Assembly (NCBI GenBank): GCA_030670615.1
Contig: DAOVBJ010000001.1
Location: 1 to 30,763 of the forward strand
Direction of reading: 5' to 3'
Length of the DNA stretch: 30,763 nt
From: Candidatus Bathyarchaeota archaeon
GTDB taxonomy: Archaea > Thermoproteota > Bathyarchaeia > RBG-16-48-13 > GCA-020355125
Shown here: one piece after another, positions 24,617 to 30,763 of the stretch
Layout of the letters: each line of letters begins with the position of its first letter
Numbering within the stretch: the stretch's first letter is position 1
Translations under genes and position numbers: made by a program
Notes under the pieces: model-generated
The model's database searches: none
The model's input: only the letters and a program-made list of their open reading frames with translations
Told to the model about the DNA's origin: nothing

Positions 24617-25792
24617 ATGAGGGTTTACTTCGGCGTCTGCGGTGTGGGCTTGGGCCATGTCGGCCGCTGTATGCCTGTTGCGAAAAAACTTCGTAAACGG
24701 GGAGACCACGTCCTCTTCTCTACCTACAAGGATGCTTGTGACTACGTGGAACGTGAGAACTTTCCCCTGTGTAAAGCGCCCCCTTTAAGTTACGCTGTTA
24801 GGCCTGATGGTGGTGTGGACTTCCGAAAGACGACGGCAGACCCTGGAATTTTTTCCACATACATCTTCCTCACCCAAGTCCGGGCTGAAATCGAGTTCAT
24901 GCGGAGCTTCAACCCCGACTTCGTGTTTTCTGATTCGCGACTTTCCTCTCTCGCCGCTGCAAAACTTTTAGGAATTCCCTCGGTGACTGTCCTCAACACG
25001 TATAAAGTGACCATTCCCCGGGAACGACGGTTTCTGACGCTGGCTCAAATCGCAGACGGTGGGATTCTCACCATCATCGGGGAGTCTTGGGCCTTAGGCA
25101 AAAAAATATTGATCCCTGACTTCCCCCTGCCCAACACGCTGTCCCTCGCGAATCTCGAGATTCCACCTCGCCGGCGGAGGAAAATCGAGTTCATCGGTCC
25201 TGTATTGCCGGTCAGACCTGAAGAATTGCCTGAAAAGAAGGAGATTCGACAGAAACTGGGGTACTCTGACGAAATCCTCATATTTGTTCCCATCAGCGGC
25301 TCAGCTCAAGACAAAGCGTATCTCTCTCTTGTGCTGAAGCGTCTGCTGAGGAAGCTGCCGACGAATTATCGGGTCGTGATGTCGCTGGGTCAACCTGGCT
25401 CGTCTGCGACACCCATTACCGAGGGAAACGTCACCGTGTACACATGGCTGGATAATCGCTTCGAGTACCTCAAGGCATGTGACTTAGTTATTTCCCGGGC
25501 GGGCTTGGGGACGCTGAGTCAGGCAATTTGTTACGGTAAACCCCTCATCGTCATTCCCACCCCGAGTCAAACCGAGCAGTTGAACAACGCCAAGCGAGCA
25601 ATGGAGATGGGTGTGGCAAAGGTGCTGAGTCAAAAAGAACTCGAGCACAAGCAGTTCACGTCAACGGTTCGGGAGATGTTTACTTCAGAGGCGTACGTGA
25701 AGACGGCCGAGGCGTTGAAAGCCGACGTTTCAAAGCTCAATGCCACCGAAACCATGGTTCGCGTGATAACCAGTCTTGGAAACGCGTTATAG
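24617..25792 (+). CDS. GT28/MurG-like glycosyltransferase
   Basis: The 391-residue protein has the GT-B fold layout. The N-terminal motif GVGLGHVGRCMPVAKKLRKRGDHV is typical of MurG/UGT-like acceptors. The C-terminal donor-binding half has VTVYTWLDNRFEYLKACDLVISRAGLGTLSQAICYGKPLIVIPTPSQTEQLNNA, where the SRAGxGT and PxxxEQ..NA elements bind the nucleotide sugar. The donor and acceptor are unknown; in archaea, glycolipid or cell-surface glycan synthesis is most likely, at the inner membrane face. ATG at 24617 has only a weak GGGGAA upstream. It is intact, and higher in G+C to the eye than the debris around it. Confidence 0.82.
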   Translation: MRVYFGVCGVGLGHVGRCMPVAKKLRKRGDHVLFSTYKDACDYVERENFPLCKAPPLSYAVRPDGGVDFRKTTADPGIFSTYIFLTQVRAEIEFMRSFNPDFVFSDSRLSSLAAAKLLGIPSVTVLNTYKVTIPRERRFLTLAQIADGGILTIIGESWALGKKILIPDFPLPNTLSLANLEIPPRRRRKIEFIGPVLPVRPEELPEKKEIRQKLGYSDEILIFVPISGSAQDKAYLSLVLKRLLRKLPTNYRVVMSLGQPGSSATPITEGNVTVYTWLDNRFEYLKACDLVISRAGLGTLSQAICYGKPLIVIPTPSQTEQLNNAKRAMEMGVAKVLSQKELEHKQFTSTVREMFTSEAYVKTAEALKADVSKLNATETMVRVITSLGNAL

Positions 25793-25808
25793 CGGGATCT
25801 AGCCCGCT
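25791..25808 (+). terminator. Hairpin at end of glycosyltransferase gene
   Basis: AGCGGG and CCCGCT pair across ATCTAG, beginning on the last bases of the stop codon. There is no following T-run, so it may protect the mRNA end rather than terminate by itself. Confidence 0.3.
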
Positions 25809-25929
25809 CATGAACGTGTTAATATTCGCTCTTAACGTCTTTTCAGCCATCTCCATCGTAAAAAAGTTGAGTGAAGTGTATAATGCTTTTACAAAGAGAA
25901 AAACGAGGACGCCACATATCTAGTTAAGC

Positions 25930-25938
25930 TTATATAAG
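25930..25938 (+). promoter_or_regulatory. TATA box for aldolase gene
   Basis: TTATATAAG inside a symmetric AAGCTTATATAAGC is a strong archaeal box A. It predicts a start near 25956-25960 and a leader of about 15 bases carrying the AAGGTG ribosome-binding sequence. Confidence 0.55.
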
Positions 25939-25973
25939 CGGTGAAAAATGAGTTAAACAAGGTGTAAATTATA

Positions 25974-26753
25974 ATGCCCTTTGAAAACAAACTTAGAAAA
26001 TTACTGGAGAAAGATCAGCCCACTGTTGGAACTCACATAGGGATTGCCTTTCCACTAGTAACTGAGTTGGTTGGTCTTTCTGGTCAATTTGACTATATTG
26101 AATTTGCAGGTGAATATCATCCATATACTGATTTTGACCTCATTAACATAGCCAGGACAGCTGAAATGTATGGGATGTCAACAATGATAAAGATTGATCA
26201 GAGCCCTAGAATTTCCATCGCTGAAAGAGCCATGGGTATTGCCGGTATACAAAACATGTTATTCGCAGACAGTAGGACGGTCGAGGACGTTAAACTCTGT
26301 GTTGACGCCGTAAGGTGCGATCCCAAGGGCATTGGAGGAGCACGATTCGGTAGAGTGATGACGAAGCTTGGAAGCTTACCTGCTTGGGTAAAATATTGTG
26401 ATGACGCAGTCGTGGCCATAATGATTGAGAAGAAGAAGGCTGTTGAAAACTTGGAGGAGCTCTTGTCGGTAGATGGAGTCGATATGGTGCAATGGGGTCC
26501 AGCAGACTTCACTGTTAGCTCAGGCATACCTGGACAATGGACCAATCCAAAGGTGAAAGAAGCGGAGCTTAAGGTCATAAAGACAGCGTTAAAGATGGAC
26601 ATACGGCCAAGAATAGAGTGTAGCGTAGAAGCTATGCAGGGATACATCGATCTAGGTGTCCGTGACTTCTGCATTGGCATGGATACATCGATCTTATCAA
26701 GTTGGTTTAATGACTCAGGTAAAAAGATAAGGGAAACCTTGGCTAAAATATGA
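25974..26753 (+). CDS. HpcH/HpaI-family aldolase
   Basis: The 259-residue protein is a TIM barrel of the class II pyruvate aldolase family. It begins PTVGTHIGIAFPLVTEL, continues with DYIEFAGEYHPY, and has the metal-binding segment AIMIEKKKAVENLEELLSVDGVDMVQWGPADFTVSSG, carrying the expected Glu and Asp ligands. DFCIGMDTSILSSWF is at the end. Relatives cleave 4-hydroxy-2-oxo acids such as 2,4-dihydroxyhept-2-ene-1,7-dioate or 2-keto-3-deoxy sugar acids to pyruvate and an aldehyde. Which substrate applies is not clear; the EYHPY segment is not the usual EHG/DAEHG. The gene has its own promoter and is followed by two T-runs. Confidence 0.85.
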   Translation: MPFENKLRKLLEKDQPTVGTHIGIAFPLVTELVGLSGQFDYIEFAGEYHPYTDFDLINIARTAEMYGMSTMIKIDQSPRISIAERAMGIAGIQNMLFADSRTVEDVKLCVDAVRCDPKGIGGARFGRVMTKLGSLPAWVKYCDDAVVAIMIEKKKAVENLEELLSVDGVDMVQWGPADFTVSSGIPGQWTNPKVKEAELKVIKTALKMDIRPRIECSVEAMQGYIDLGVRDFCIGMDTSILSSWFNDSGKKIRETLAKI

Positions 26754-26783
26754 GGGAACCCAACGTAAACCCTGTTTAAACCG

Positions 26784-26802
26784 TTTTTTCCACTACTTTT
26801 TT
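26784..26802 (+). terminator. T-run terminator after aldolase gene
   Basis: Two runs of six T (26784-26789 and 26797-26802) follow the aldolase stop by about 30 and 45 bases. Poly-T runs without strong hairpins are the usual archaeal terminator. Confidence 0.5.
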
Positions 26803-26874
26803 AGATGGGGTTTTGAAAACGGATACGCATTTCATTCTTCTGTTCTTCGCTCTTAGCCATTAAACCACACAGAG

Positions 26875-26884
26875 TTAGCTAGCT
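26875..26884. repeat. TTAGCTAGCT motif, copy 6
   Basis: Reads TTAGCTAGCT. The PdxA-like remnant begins about five bases to its right. Confidence 0.5.
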
Positions 26885-26888
26885 CGGT

Positions 26889-27041
26889 AAAGGAGTAACG
26901 GTGAACATGGGATTTCCCATTGTAATATCAATTCCTTCCCATGGCACTGCCTTTGATATCGTTGGTAAGGGAGTGGTAAATTCAAACGCATTAAAGGAAG
27001 CTGTCTTGTTAGCTGCGAAGATGGCTATTTGGCAATCCTAA
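26889..27041 (+). pseudogene. C-terminal remnant of a PdxA-family dehydrogenase
   Basis: The frame reads KGVTVNMGFPIVISIPSHGT then AFDIVGKGVVNSNALKEAVL, ending at TAA 27039-27041. This matches the PdxA C-terminus (GLPxxRTSxDHGTAFDIAGKG), where the His and Asp contribute to substrate and metal binding. PdxA and its PdxA2 relatives are NAD-dependent 4-phosphohydroxy-acid dehydrogenases of vitamin B6 or sugar-acid catabolism. Only about 50 of some 330 residues remain; an internal ATG at 26907 could start a 44-residue peptide, but this is unlikely to be functional. It begins just after a TTAGCTAGCT motif. Confidence 0.7.
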
Positions 27042-27076
27042 GCCTTATTATTGGATTGTAACATAGATGGTGTAAT

Positions 27077-28777
27077 ATGAGTAACTTGTCTTTTTCTCTA
27101 CATAAGCAAGAAGCCGTTTCGAGCCATGGAATGGTTGTTTCAAACCATCCTTTGGCTAGTTTGGCAGGGGCAGAGATGTTGATAAAGGGAGGGAACGCTA
27201 TGGACGCCTCTGTAGCAATTCTTTGTGCCCTCACGGTAGTTGAACCAATGATGGTGAGTGTGTTTGGTGCAGGGTTTTTCAATATAAGACTGGGTGAGAA
27301 AAGAGAAGTATTCACCATAGACAACTACGCTGTCGCTCCCAAGGCTGCTACGGAGGACCTGTATGAGCCTGTTGAAAGCTTGGGTCCAGGTCAGAGTATG
27401 TTTGAGACTATTGATAAGAAGAATACAGTTGGGTATCTCAGTGTCGCTGTCCCTGGAGCTATGAAGGCATGGGAGCATGTGGTTCAAAGGTTTGGTTCAT
27501 TAACCCTCAGGGAAGTGATGCAGCCTGCGATACGCTATGCTAGAGAGGGGTTTAAGGCTAGCAAATATCTAGTCTGGTGCATCAATGAATCCATGGAAGA
27601 CTTAGCACGATTTCCTGCGTCAGCTGAGGTCTTCCTCCCTCATGGAAAACTTCCAAAGCCCAACCAACTTATACTAAGAGAAGACTATGCAAAAACTCTT
27701 GAGAAAATCGCGCGAAAAGGCTCAGATGTCCTTTACAAAGGCGGGGTAGCCAGAACAGTTATTGATGATATCCAAGAAAATGGGGGCATCATGACTAGGG
27801 AAGACTTGAAAAGTTATACTATAAAGTATAGGGAGCCTGTTAGAGGAACTTACAGAGAACAATATGAAATCATATCTACGGCTCCAGTAAGCAGTGGCGG
27901 CGTCCACATCGTACAGATGCTTAACACTCTTGAACACTTCGATCTTTCAAGTCTTGGCTTTGGAAGCCCACAACACATCCACATCTTCGCTGAAGTCCTT
28001 AAAATGGCGTTTGCGGACCGCCAGAAGTTTATGGGAGATCCAGATAAGATTTCTGTGCCAATTAAAGGGCTTGTAGATAAGAGATACGCTGTTGAGAGGG
28101 TCAAGGAGATAAATCTAAGTAAAGCTCAAACCTACACGCCTGGTGAACCAACACTCTATGAAAACAACTCAGATAACACAACCCATGTTTGCGTTATTGA
28201 TGAGAAAGGCAATATGGTTACCACCACCCAGACCCTGAATTCTATTTTTGGGTCAAAGGTTACAATTCCGGGAACAGGCATGTTTCTCAATAACTGTATG
28301 GCATTATTCGACCCCCATCCAGGCTTTGCGAACTCTGTCACTGGAGGAAACCGTATGCTTAGCTCCATGGCGCCAACAATTGTCCTAAAAAAGGATAAAC
28401 CTTACATGTGCCTAGGCACCCCAGGAGGGACCCGCATCTTCGCTACCATATGTCAAGCCATAGTTAACGTCATTGATTACGGTATGACGATTCAAGAAGC
28501 TGTTGAGGCCCCACGATTTTGGACCACGGGTATACATAGTACCGGGGGTGAAAAACTCAACTTAGAGGCTGGCTTCTCTGACAAGTTACGCGAAGGATTG
28601 CATAAAATGGGTCATGAGATATTAATTGTGCCCAGGATAGCTGGTGGCATGAATGGCATTATGGTCGACCAGAAAACTGAAATGCTACATGGTGCATCTT
28701 GTTGGAGAGCTGACGGCGTTCCCATAGGTTTGTCTGGTGGCCCAGCACATCCTTACGCGATGAAAAAAGCTAACTAG
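27077..28777 (+). CDS. ggt: Gamma-glutamyltransferase family protein
   Basis: The 566-residue precursor has GNAMDASVAILCALTVVEP near residue 37, and the autoprocessing site NTTHVCVIDEKGNMV near residue 373, where the second Thr would become the catalytic N-terminus of the small subunit. GGNRMLSSMAPTIVL and LGTPGGTRIF follow. Family members self-cleave into two chains and transfer or hydrolyse gamma-glutamyl groups, for example from glutathione. No signal peptide is visible, so it should act in the cytoplasm, unlike most bacterial GGT. Cytoplasmic location and the neighbours suggest general amide or peptide use. GGTG precedes the ATG. The stop codon lies inside motif copy 7. Confidence 0.9.
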   Translation: MSNLSFSLHKQEAVSSHGMVVSNHPLASLAGAEMLIKGGNAMDASVAILCALTVVEPMMVSVFGAGFFNIRLGEKREVFTIDNYAVAPKAATEDLYEPVESLGPGQSMFETIDKKNTVGYLSVAVPGAMKAWEHVVQRFGSLTLREVMQPAIRYAREGFKASKYLVWCINESMEDLARFPASAEVFLPHGKLPKPNQLILREDYAKTLEKIARKGSDVLYKGGVARTVIDDIQENGGIMTREDLKSYTIKYREPVRGTYREQYEIISTAPVSSGGVHIVQMLNTLEHFDLSSLGFGSPQHIHIFAEVLKMAFADRQKFMGDPDKISVPIKGLVDKRYAVERVKEINLSKAQTYTPGEPTLYENNSDNTTHVCVIDEKGNMVTTTQTLNSIFGSKVTIPGTGMFLNNCMALFDPHPGFANSVTGGNRMLSSMAPTIVLKKDKPYMCLGTPGGTRIFATICQAIVNVIDYGMTIQEAVEAPRFWTTGIHSTGGEKLNLEAGFSDKLREGLHKMGHEILIVPRIAGGMNGIMVDQKTEMLHGASCWRADGVPIGLSGGPAHPYAMKKAN

Positions 28778-28783
28778 CTAGTT
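28772..28783. repeat. AACTAGCTAGTT motif, copy 7
   Basis: A perfect 12-base palindrome that supplies the TAG stop codon of the gamma-glutamyltransferase gene at 28775-28777. Confidence 0.5.
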
Positions 28784-28818
28784 TCAGATTGTATTTATTA
28801 TGTACTACTTTATGAGGG

Positions 28819-29652
28819 TTATTCCAGAGGCTTCGGGTATAGATGCTTTCCCGGTTGAGCTGCTGAGCCTACTGGCTGATACTTTATGAATTCTTCCAGC
28901 AACGCGACGGTTCCTTTGACGGCAGCTTTGATGAGTTTCTCGCCTTTTTCCTTACTAGCGACGCGCGCGTCATCTGTGTGACCATCGGGACTATACTCGT
29001 CTTGATACCAAGCCCTAAAGAATGGTGGTCTAGGTCTAGGCCTTGAATCGGGCGGTTTAACTAAGTCCATTCTGACCGCCTGCGGTGCGATTGCCAAGAG
29101 GATGCTTGTCTCTGCTTCACCACCGTGAGATATTTTCCGTTCGGGAGCAATCTCTAGCACCTCCCTCCAGTCTTCGTCGGGAATTGCATCCCAATAGGAA
29201 AGAGTGCCAACCTCCAAGTTCACCCCATATTCGTAAAAGATTTGCTCCCTTATCTCCCTGCAAATCGTTATGTTGGGTGCCTCATTTCCTCCATGTCCAT
29301 TGACAAACACTATACGCCTTACACCATGTTTTAGCAAGCTCTCAACAACTTCTTTTAGGACCCGCATATAAGTCTCAGCACTGAGGGTTATAGTACCGGG
29401 AAAAGGCGCGGTCATATTATGTGGGGCAACACCCACCCATAGGGCATTGACGACGAGGGCTCTGGGATACATGATTTTGGCTACATCCTCAGCAACCCTT
29501 GTGCAGCTAAGGATATCATTTCCAACACCCAGATGAGGCCCATGTATCTCAGTCGACCCTGTCGGTATTAGGGTGACCTCCAGTTTAGGTATAAGCTCCT
29601 TTAACTCCTCCTGCGTATGTTCATGCCAGTATACTTTCTTTACATCGATCAC
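28819..29652 (-). CDS. Creatininase family amidohydrolase
   Basis: The 277-residue protein carries the creatininase family metal motifs: GSTEIHGPHLGVGND (Glu, His and Asp ligands) near residues 32-46, FVNGHGGNEAPN near residue 116, and HGGEAETSILL near residue 176. Members hydrolyse creatinine, formamide adducts or other cyclic or linear amides using zinc or manganese; archaeal relatives also act in F420/riboflavin synthesis (ArfB). The ArfB-type role cannot be excluded, but the longer C-terminal tail and amide-rich surroundings point to catabolism. It converges on the gamma-glutamyltransferase gene with a 41-base gap. Confidence 0.88.
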   Translation of the reverse strand: MIDVKKVYWHEHTQEELKELIPKLEVTLIPTGSTEIHGPHLGVGNDILSCTRVAEDVAKIMYPRALVVNALWVGVAPHNMTAPFPGTITLSAETYMRVLKEVVESLLKHGVRRIVFVNGHGGNEAPNITICREIREQIFYEYGVNLEVGTLSYWDAIPDEDWREVLEIAPERKISHGGEAETSILLAIAPQAVRMDLVKPPDSRPRPRPPFFRAWYQDEYSPDGHTDDARVASKEKGEKLIKAAVKGTVALLEEFIKYQPVGSAAQPGKHLYPKPLE

Positions 29653-29779
29653 TCTACATACCTCTGAAGATTCTATTCAAAAGTTGAATAATTAAGAACT
29701 TAAGTTTAATGGTGCTGGCGCGACCTTATCCTGTATGAAGAAGAACATGCTATTGTAAGGTTGATGTAGAAAATGGTGT

Positions 29780-30098
29780 TTACATCTGCTTTCTGATCCA
29801 GACGCCTTGATTAGTGAGCTCTCTTTTGGGTAGTCTTATGTCAAGCTTTCTTACAGGAATATTTTGCTTCACTGTAAGGGCTGCGGTTGCACTAGTCCCC
29901 TGTCCCATCACTATACTGGTAGGCATCTCCATGAGGGCTCCTTTTAACGTCTGGTCCAGGCTGGAACCTAGCAACGAACCCTCCAGTAGCGTTTCCTCCT
30001 AGAAAACCATATTTTTCTATTGGGTAAACCTCTATACTTGCTCTAGCCACAGCCGCTGCTGTAAGCCCTGCTACTCTTCCACCAACAACGGTTAACAT
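29780..30098 (-). pseudogene. FAD-dependent oxidoreductase with large internal deletion
   Basis: From 30098 the minus strand reads MLTVVGGRVAGLTAAAVARA and EVYPIEKYGFLGGNATGGFV, the N-terminal dinucleotide-binding region of a FAD oxidoreductase. After about 43 residues the homology switches frame and jumps to the family C-terminus, MEMPTSIVMGQGTSATAALTV, KQNIPVRKLDIRLPKRELTN and QG, ending at 29780. About 350 or more residues of a normal protein (400-450) are gone. The join lies near 29970-29975 at a GCTAGG sequence. The first glycine motif has GGRVAG rather than GGGxAG, a further sign of decay. Confidence 0.75.
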
Positions 30099-30116
30099 CG
30101 ATTTTAAACTCTTTTT

Positions 30117-30126
30117 GCTAGCTAGC
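30117..30126. repeat. GCTAGCTAGC motif, copy 8
   Basis: A perfect 10-base palindrome between the FAD oxidoreductase remnant and another minus-strand remnant, whose last codons (ATG GCT AGC TAG) run into it. Confidence 0.5.
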
Positions 30127-30326
30127 CATTATCTTTTTCATGTTCTGAATGCCTTCTTCGATCTTACTTTCTTCGTCTTCTCGATGCGACTAGCCAGTCT
30201 GAAGGACCCTTCGTGTAAAAACCCTGTCCTCTGTAATTCCGTACACAAATAAATAACATTCATGTCCATGGTGTTTGTCAACGCATTCTATAGGTATTAC
30301 CCTAGGAATTGGTCGTTCTCCATTTT
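30118..30326 (-). pseudogene. Minus-strand gene remnant of unknown family
   Basis: The minus strand reads RPIPRVIPIECVDKHHGHEC, YLFVYGITEDRVFTRRVLQT and G, then an in-frame TAG at 30190-30192. It then continues in the same frame SHREDEESKIEEGIQNMKKI to a stop inside motif copy 8. A short upstream piece, ELEKMENDQFLG, lies in another frame. It has protein-like composition, but no start codon, one nonsense change and one likely frameshift. I cannot name the family. Confidence 0.4.
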
Positions 30327-30440
30327 TTCAAGTTCCTGTCAAATAAGTTCTAGAATCACCTTTTTTTTTAATAAAACACAGCAATAACTTTTTTTTAAAA
30401 AAAAGTTATAACTGATGTCGTATCACGCTAAACAAATATT
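30327..30440. other. A/T-rich non-coding stretch with palindrome
   Basis: Holds a run of nine or more T and the A/T palindrome annotated separately. No gene is supportable here. Confidence 0.4.
30384..30409. terminator. 26-base perfect A/T palindrome
   Basis: ATAACTTTTTTTT (30384-30396) is followed directly by its exact reverse complement. With T8 on either strand it could end transcription in both directions, or it could be a protein site. It separates the decayed region from the small gene at 30462. Confidence 0.4.
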
Positions 30441-30461
30441 ATGAGGTTGGTCATTATCAGC

Positions 30462-30572
30462 ATGAATGTGTCTATTACGGATGAAGATTGGAAACTTCTC
30501 GAACAAAAGATTAGGATCTTCCAAGAACACGTTAAAAGCTTTCAGCTAGAAGTGGAAGAACGATTAGGGTAA
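30462..30572 (+). CDS. Possible small helical protein, 36 residues
   Basis: ATG at 30462 opens a frame of 36 residues, MNVSITDEDWKLLEQKIRIF then QEHVKSFQLEVEERLG and TAA. It is predicted as a short strand followed by one long amphipathic, highly charged helix. An AAATATTA sequence at about 30433-30440 lies 25 bases upstream, so a leaderless mRNA is possible. An earlier in-frame ATG at 30441 would make 43 residues. I do not recognise it, and without homologues it remains tentative. Confidence 0.35.
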   Translation: MNVSITDEDWKLLEQKIRIFQEHVKSFQLEVEERLG

Positions 30573-30640
30573 CCGATAACAAAGACCGGAACATCGCCCA
30601 ACACACGGAACTTCTTCCCACGATTTAAACGAGTTATAAT

Positions 30641-30763
30641 TTACGAAGCTTCTGCCTTCTTCGAATTAGCTTCCGCGAATGATGCATGGTCTCTGCTAGT
30701 TGCCTTTAATGACGCGTCGCGCCTGGCCTGCTCCCCGTTGGAACAAAACGCCTTTCGTTGTGG
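30641..30763 (-). CDS. C-terminal end of an unidentified protein, cut by window edge
   Basis: The minus strand is open from the right edge to TAA at 30641-30643. The 40 visible residues are PQRKAFCSNGEQARRDASLK then ATSRDHASFAEANSKKAEAS. The alanine-, lysine- and arginine-rich tail looks like a genuine helical C-terminus, and its G+C resembles intact genes more than the debris to its left. No family can be named from this piece. Confidence 0.35.
   Translation of the reverse strand, partial: PQRKAFCSNGEQARRDASLKATSRDHASFAEANSKKAEAS

Noticed and set aside
22369..30126. CTAGCTAG as a synthetic contig linker
   Set aside because: Copies differ in length and flanks (CTAGCTAG, TTAGCTAGCT, AACTAGCTAGTT), there are no runs of N, and one copy forms the natural ggt stop codon. 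It is not excluded for every copy.

Overview
The window looks archaeal. It has NurA-HerA, TldD/TldE, a Mut7-C RNase, AMMECR1, an archaeal NFACT protein and a DUF4443 regulator. Several promoters show archaeal TATA boxes, some with near-leaderless starts. Many intracellular peptide- and amide-cleaving enzymes fit a peptide-scavenging archaeon, perhaps a Bathyarchaeia-like member of the Thermoproteota. That placement is inference; there is no rRNA or other marker gene here. I found no tRNA, rRNA or CRISPR array.

Region 1 (1-9030) is a catabolic block: tldE (cut by the left edge) and tldD, an M81/MlrC-type metallopeptidase, an N-acyl-D-amino-acid deacylase, and two further metal-dependent amidohydrolases. 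Together they suggest breakdown of modified, D-amino-acid-containing or cyclic peptides. Region 2 (9208-13966) is a DNA-processing block. nurA and herA overlap, with nurA first. Upstream on the same strand is a tight four-gene operon of small, mutually related proteins with a beta-rich N-terminus and a winged-helix C-terminus. A folded element resembling the right end of an IS200/IS605-type transposon sits between the two operons. The four-gene operon has an archaeal TATA box and three helically phased AACGTTAA sites.

Region 3 (13990-16976) holds a decayed CxxCxGxG zinc-finger gene, an ECF transporter S component paired with a DUF4430 protein under a large palindrome, and a DUF4443 regulator. 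Region 4 (17145-22337) is a compact co-directional housekeeping block: NFACT/Rqc2 homologue, CBS-zinc ribbon protein, dihydroorotase, Mut7-C RNase and AMMECR1.

Region 5 (22338-30763) is a mosaic of intact accessory genes (old-yellow-enzyme family oxidoreductase, GT28-like glycosyltransferase, HpcH/HpaI aldolase, gamma-glutamyltransferase, creatininase) and C-terminal or internally deleted gene debris (2-hydroxyacid dehydrogenase, thioredoxin reductase, PdxA, FAD oxidoreductase, an unknown). A short tandem motif, (C/T)TAGCTAG, recurs at the edges of these genes and fragments. Three times it lies within about 1-15 bases of the truncated 5' edge of a gene remnant. This motif-debris association and the nurA-herA/four-paralogue neighbourhood are the two most unusual things in the window.
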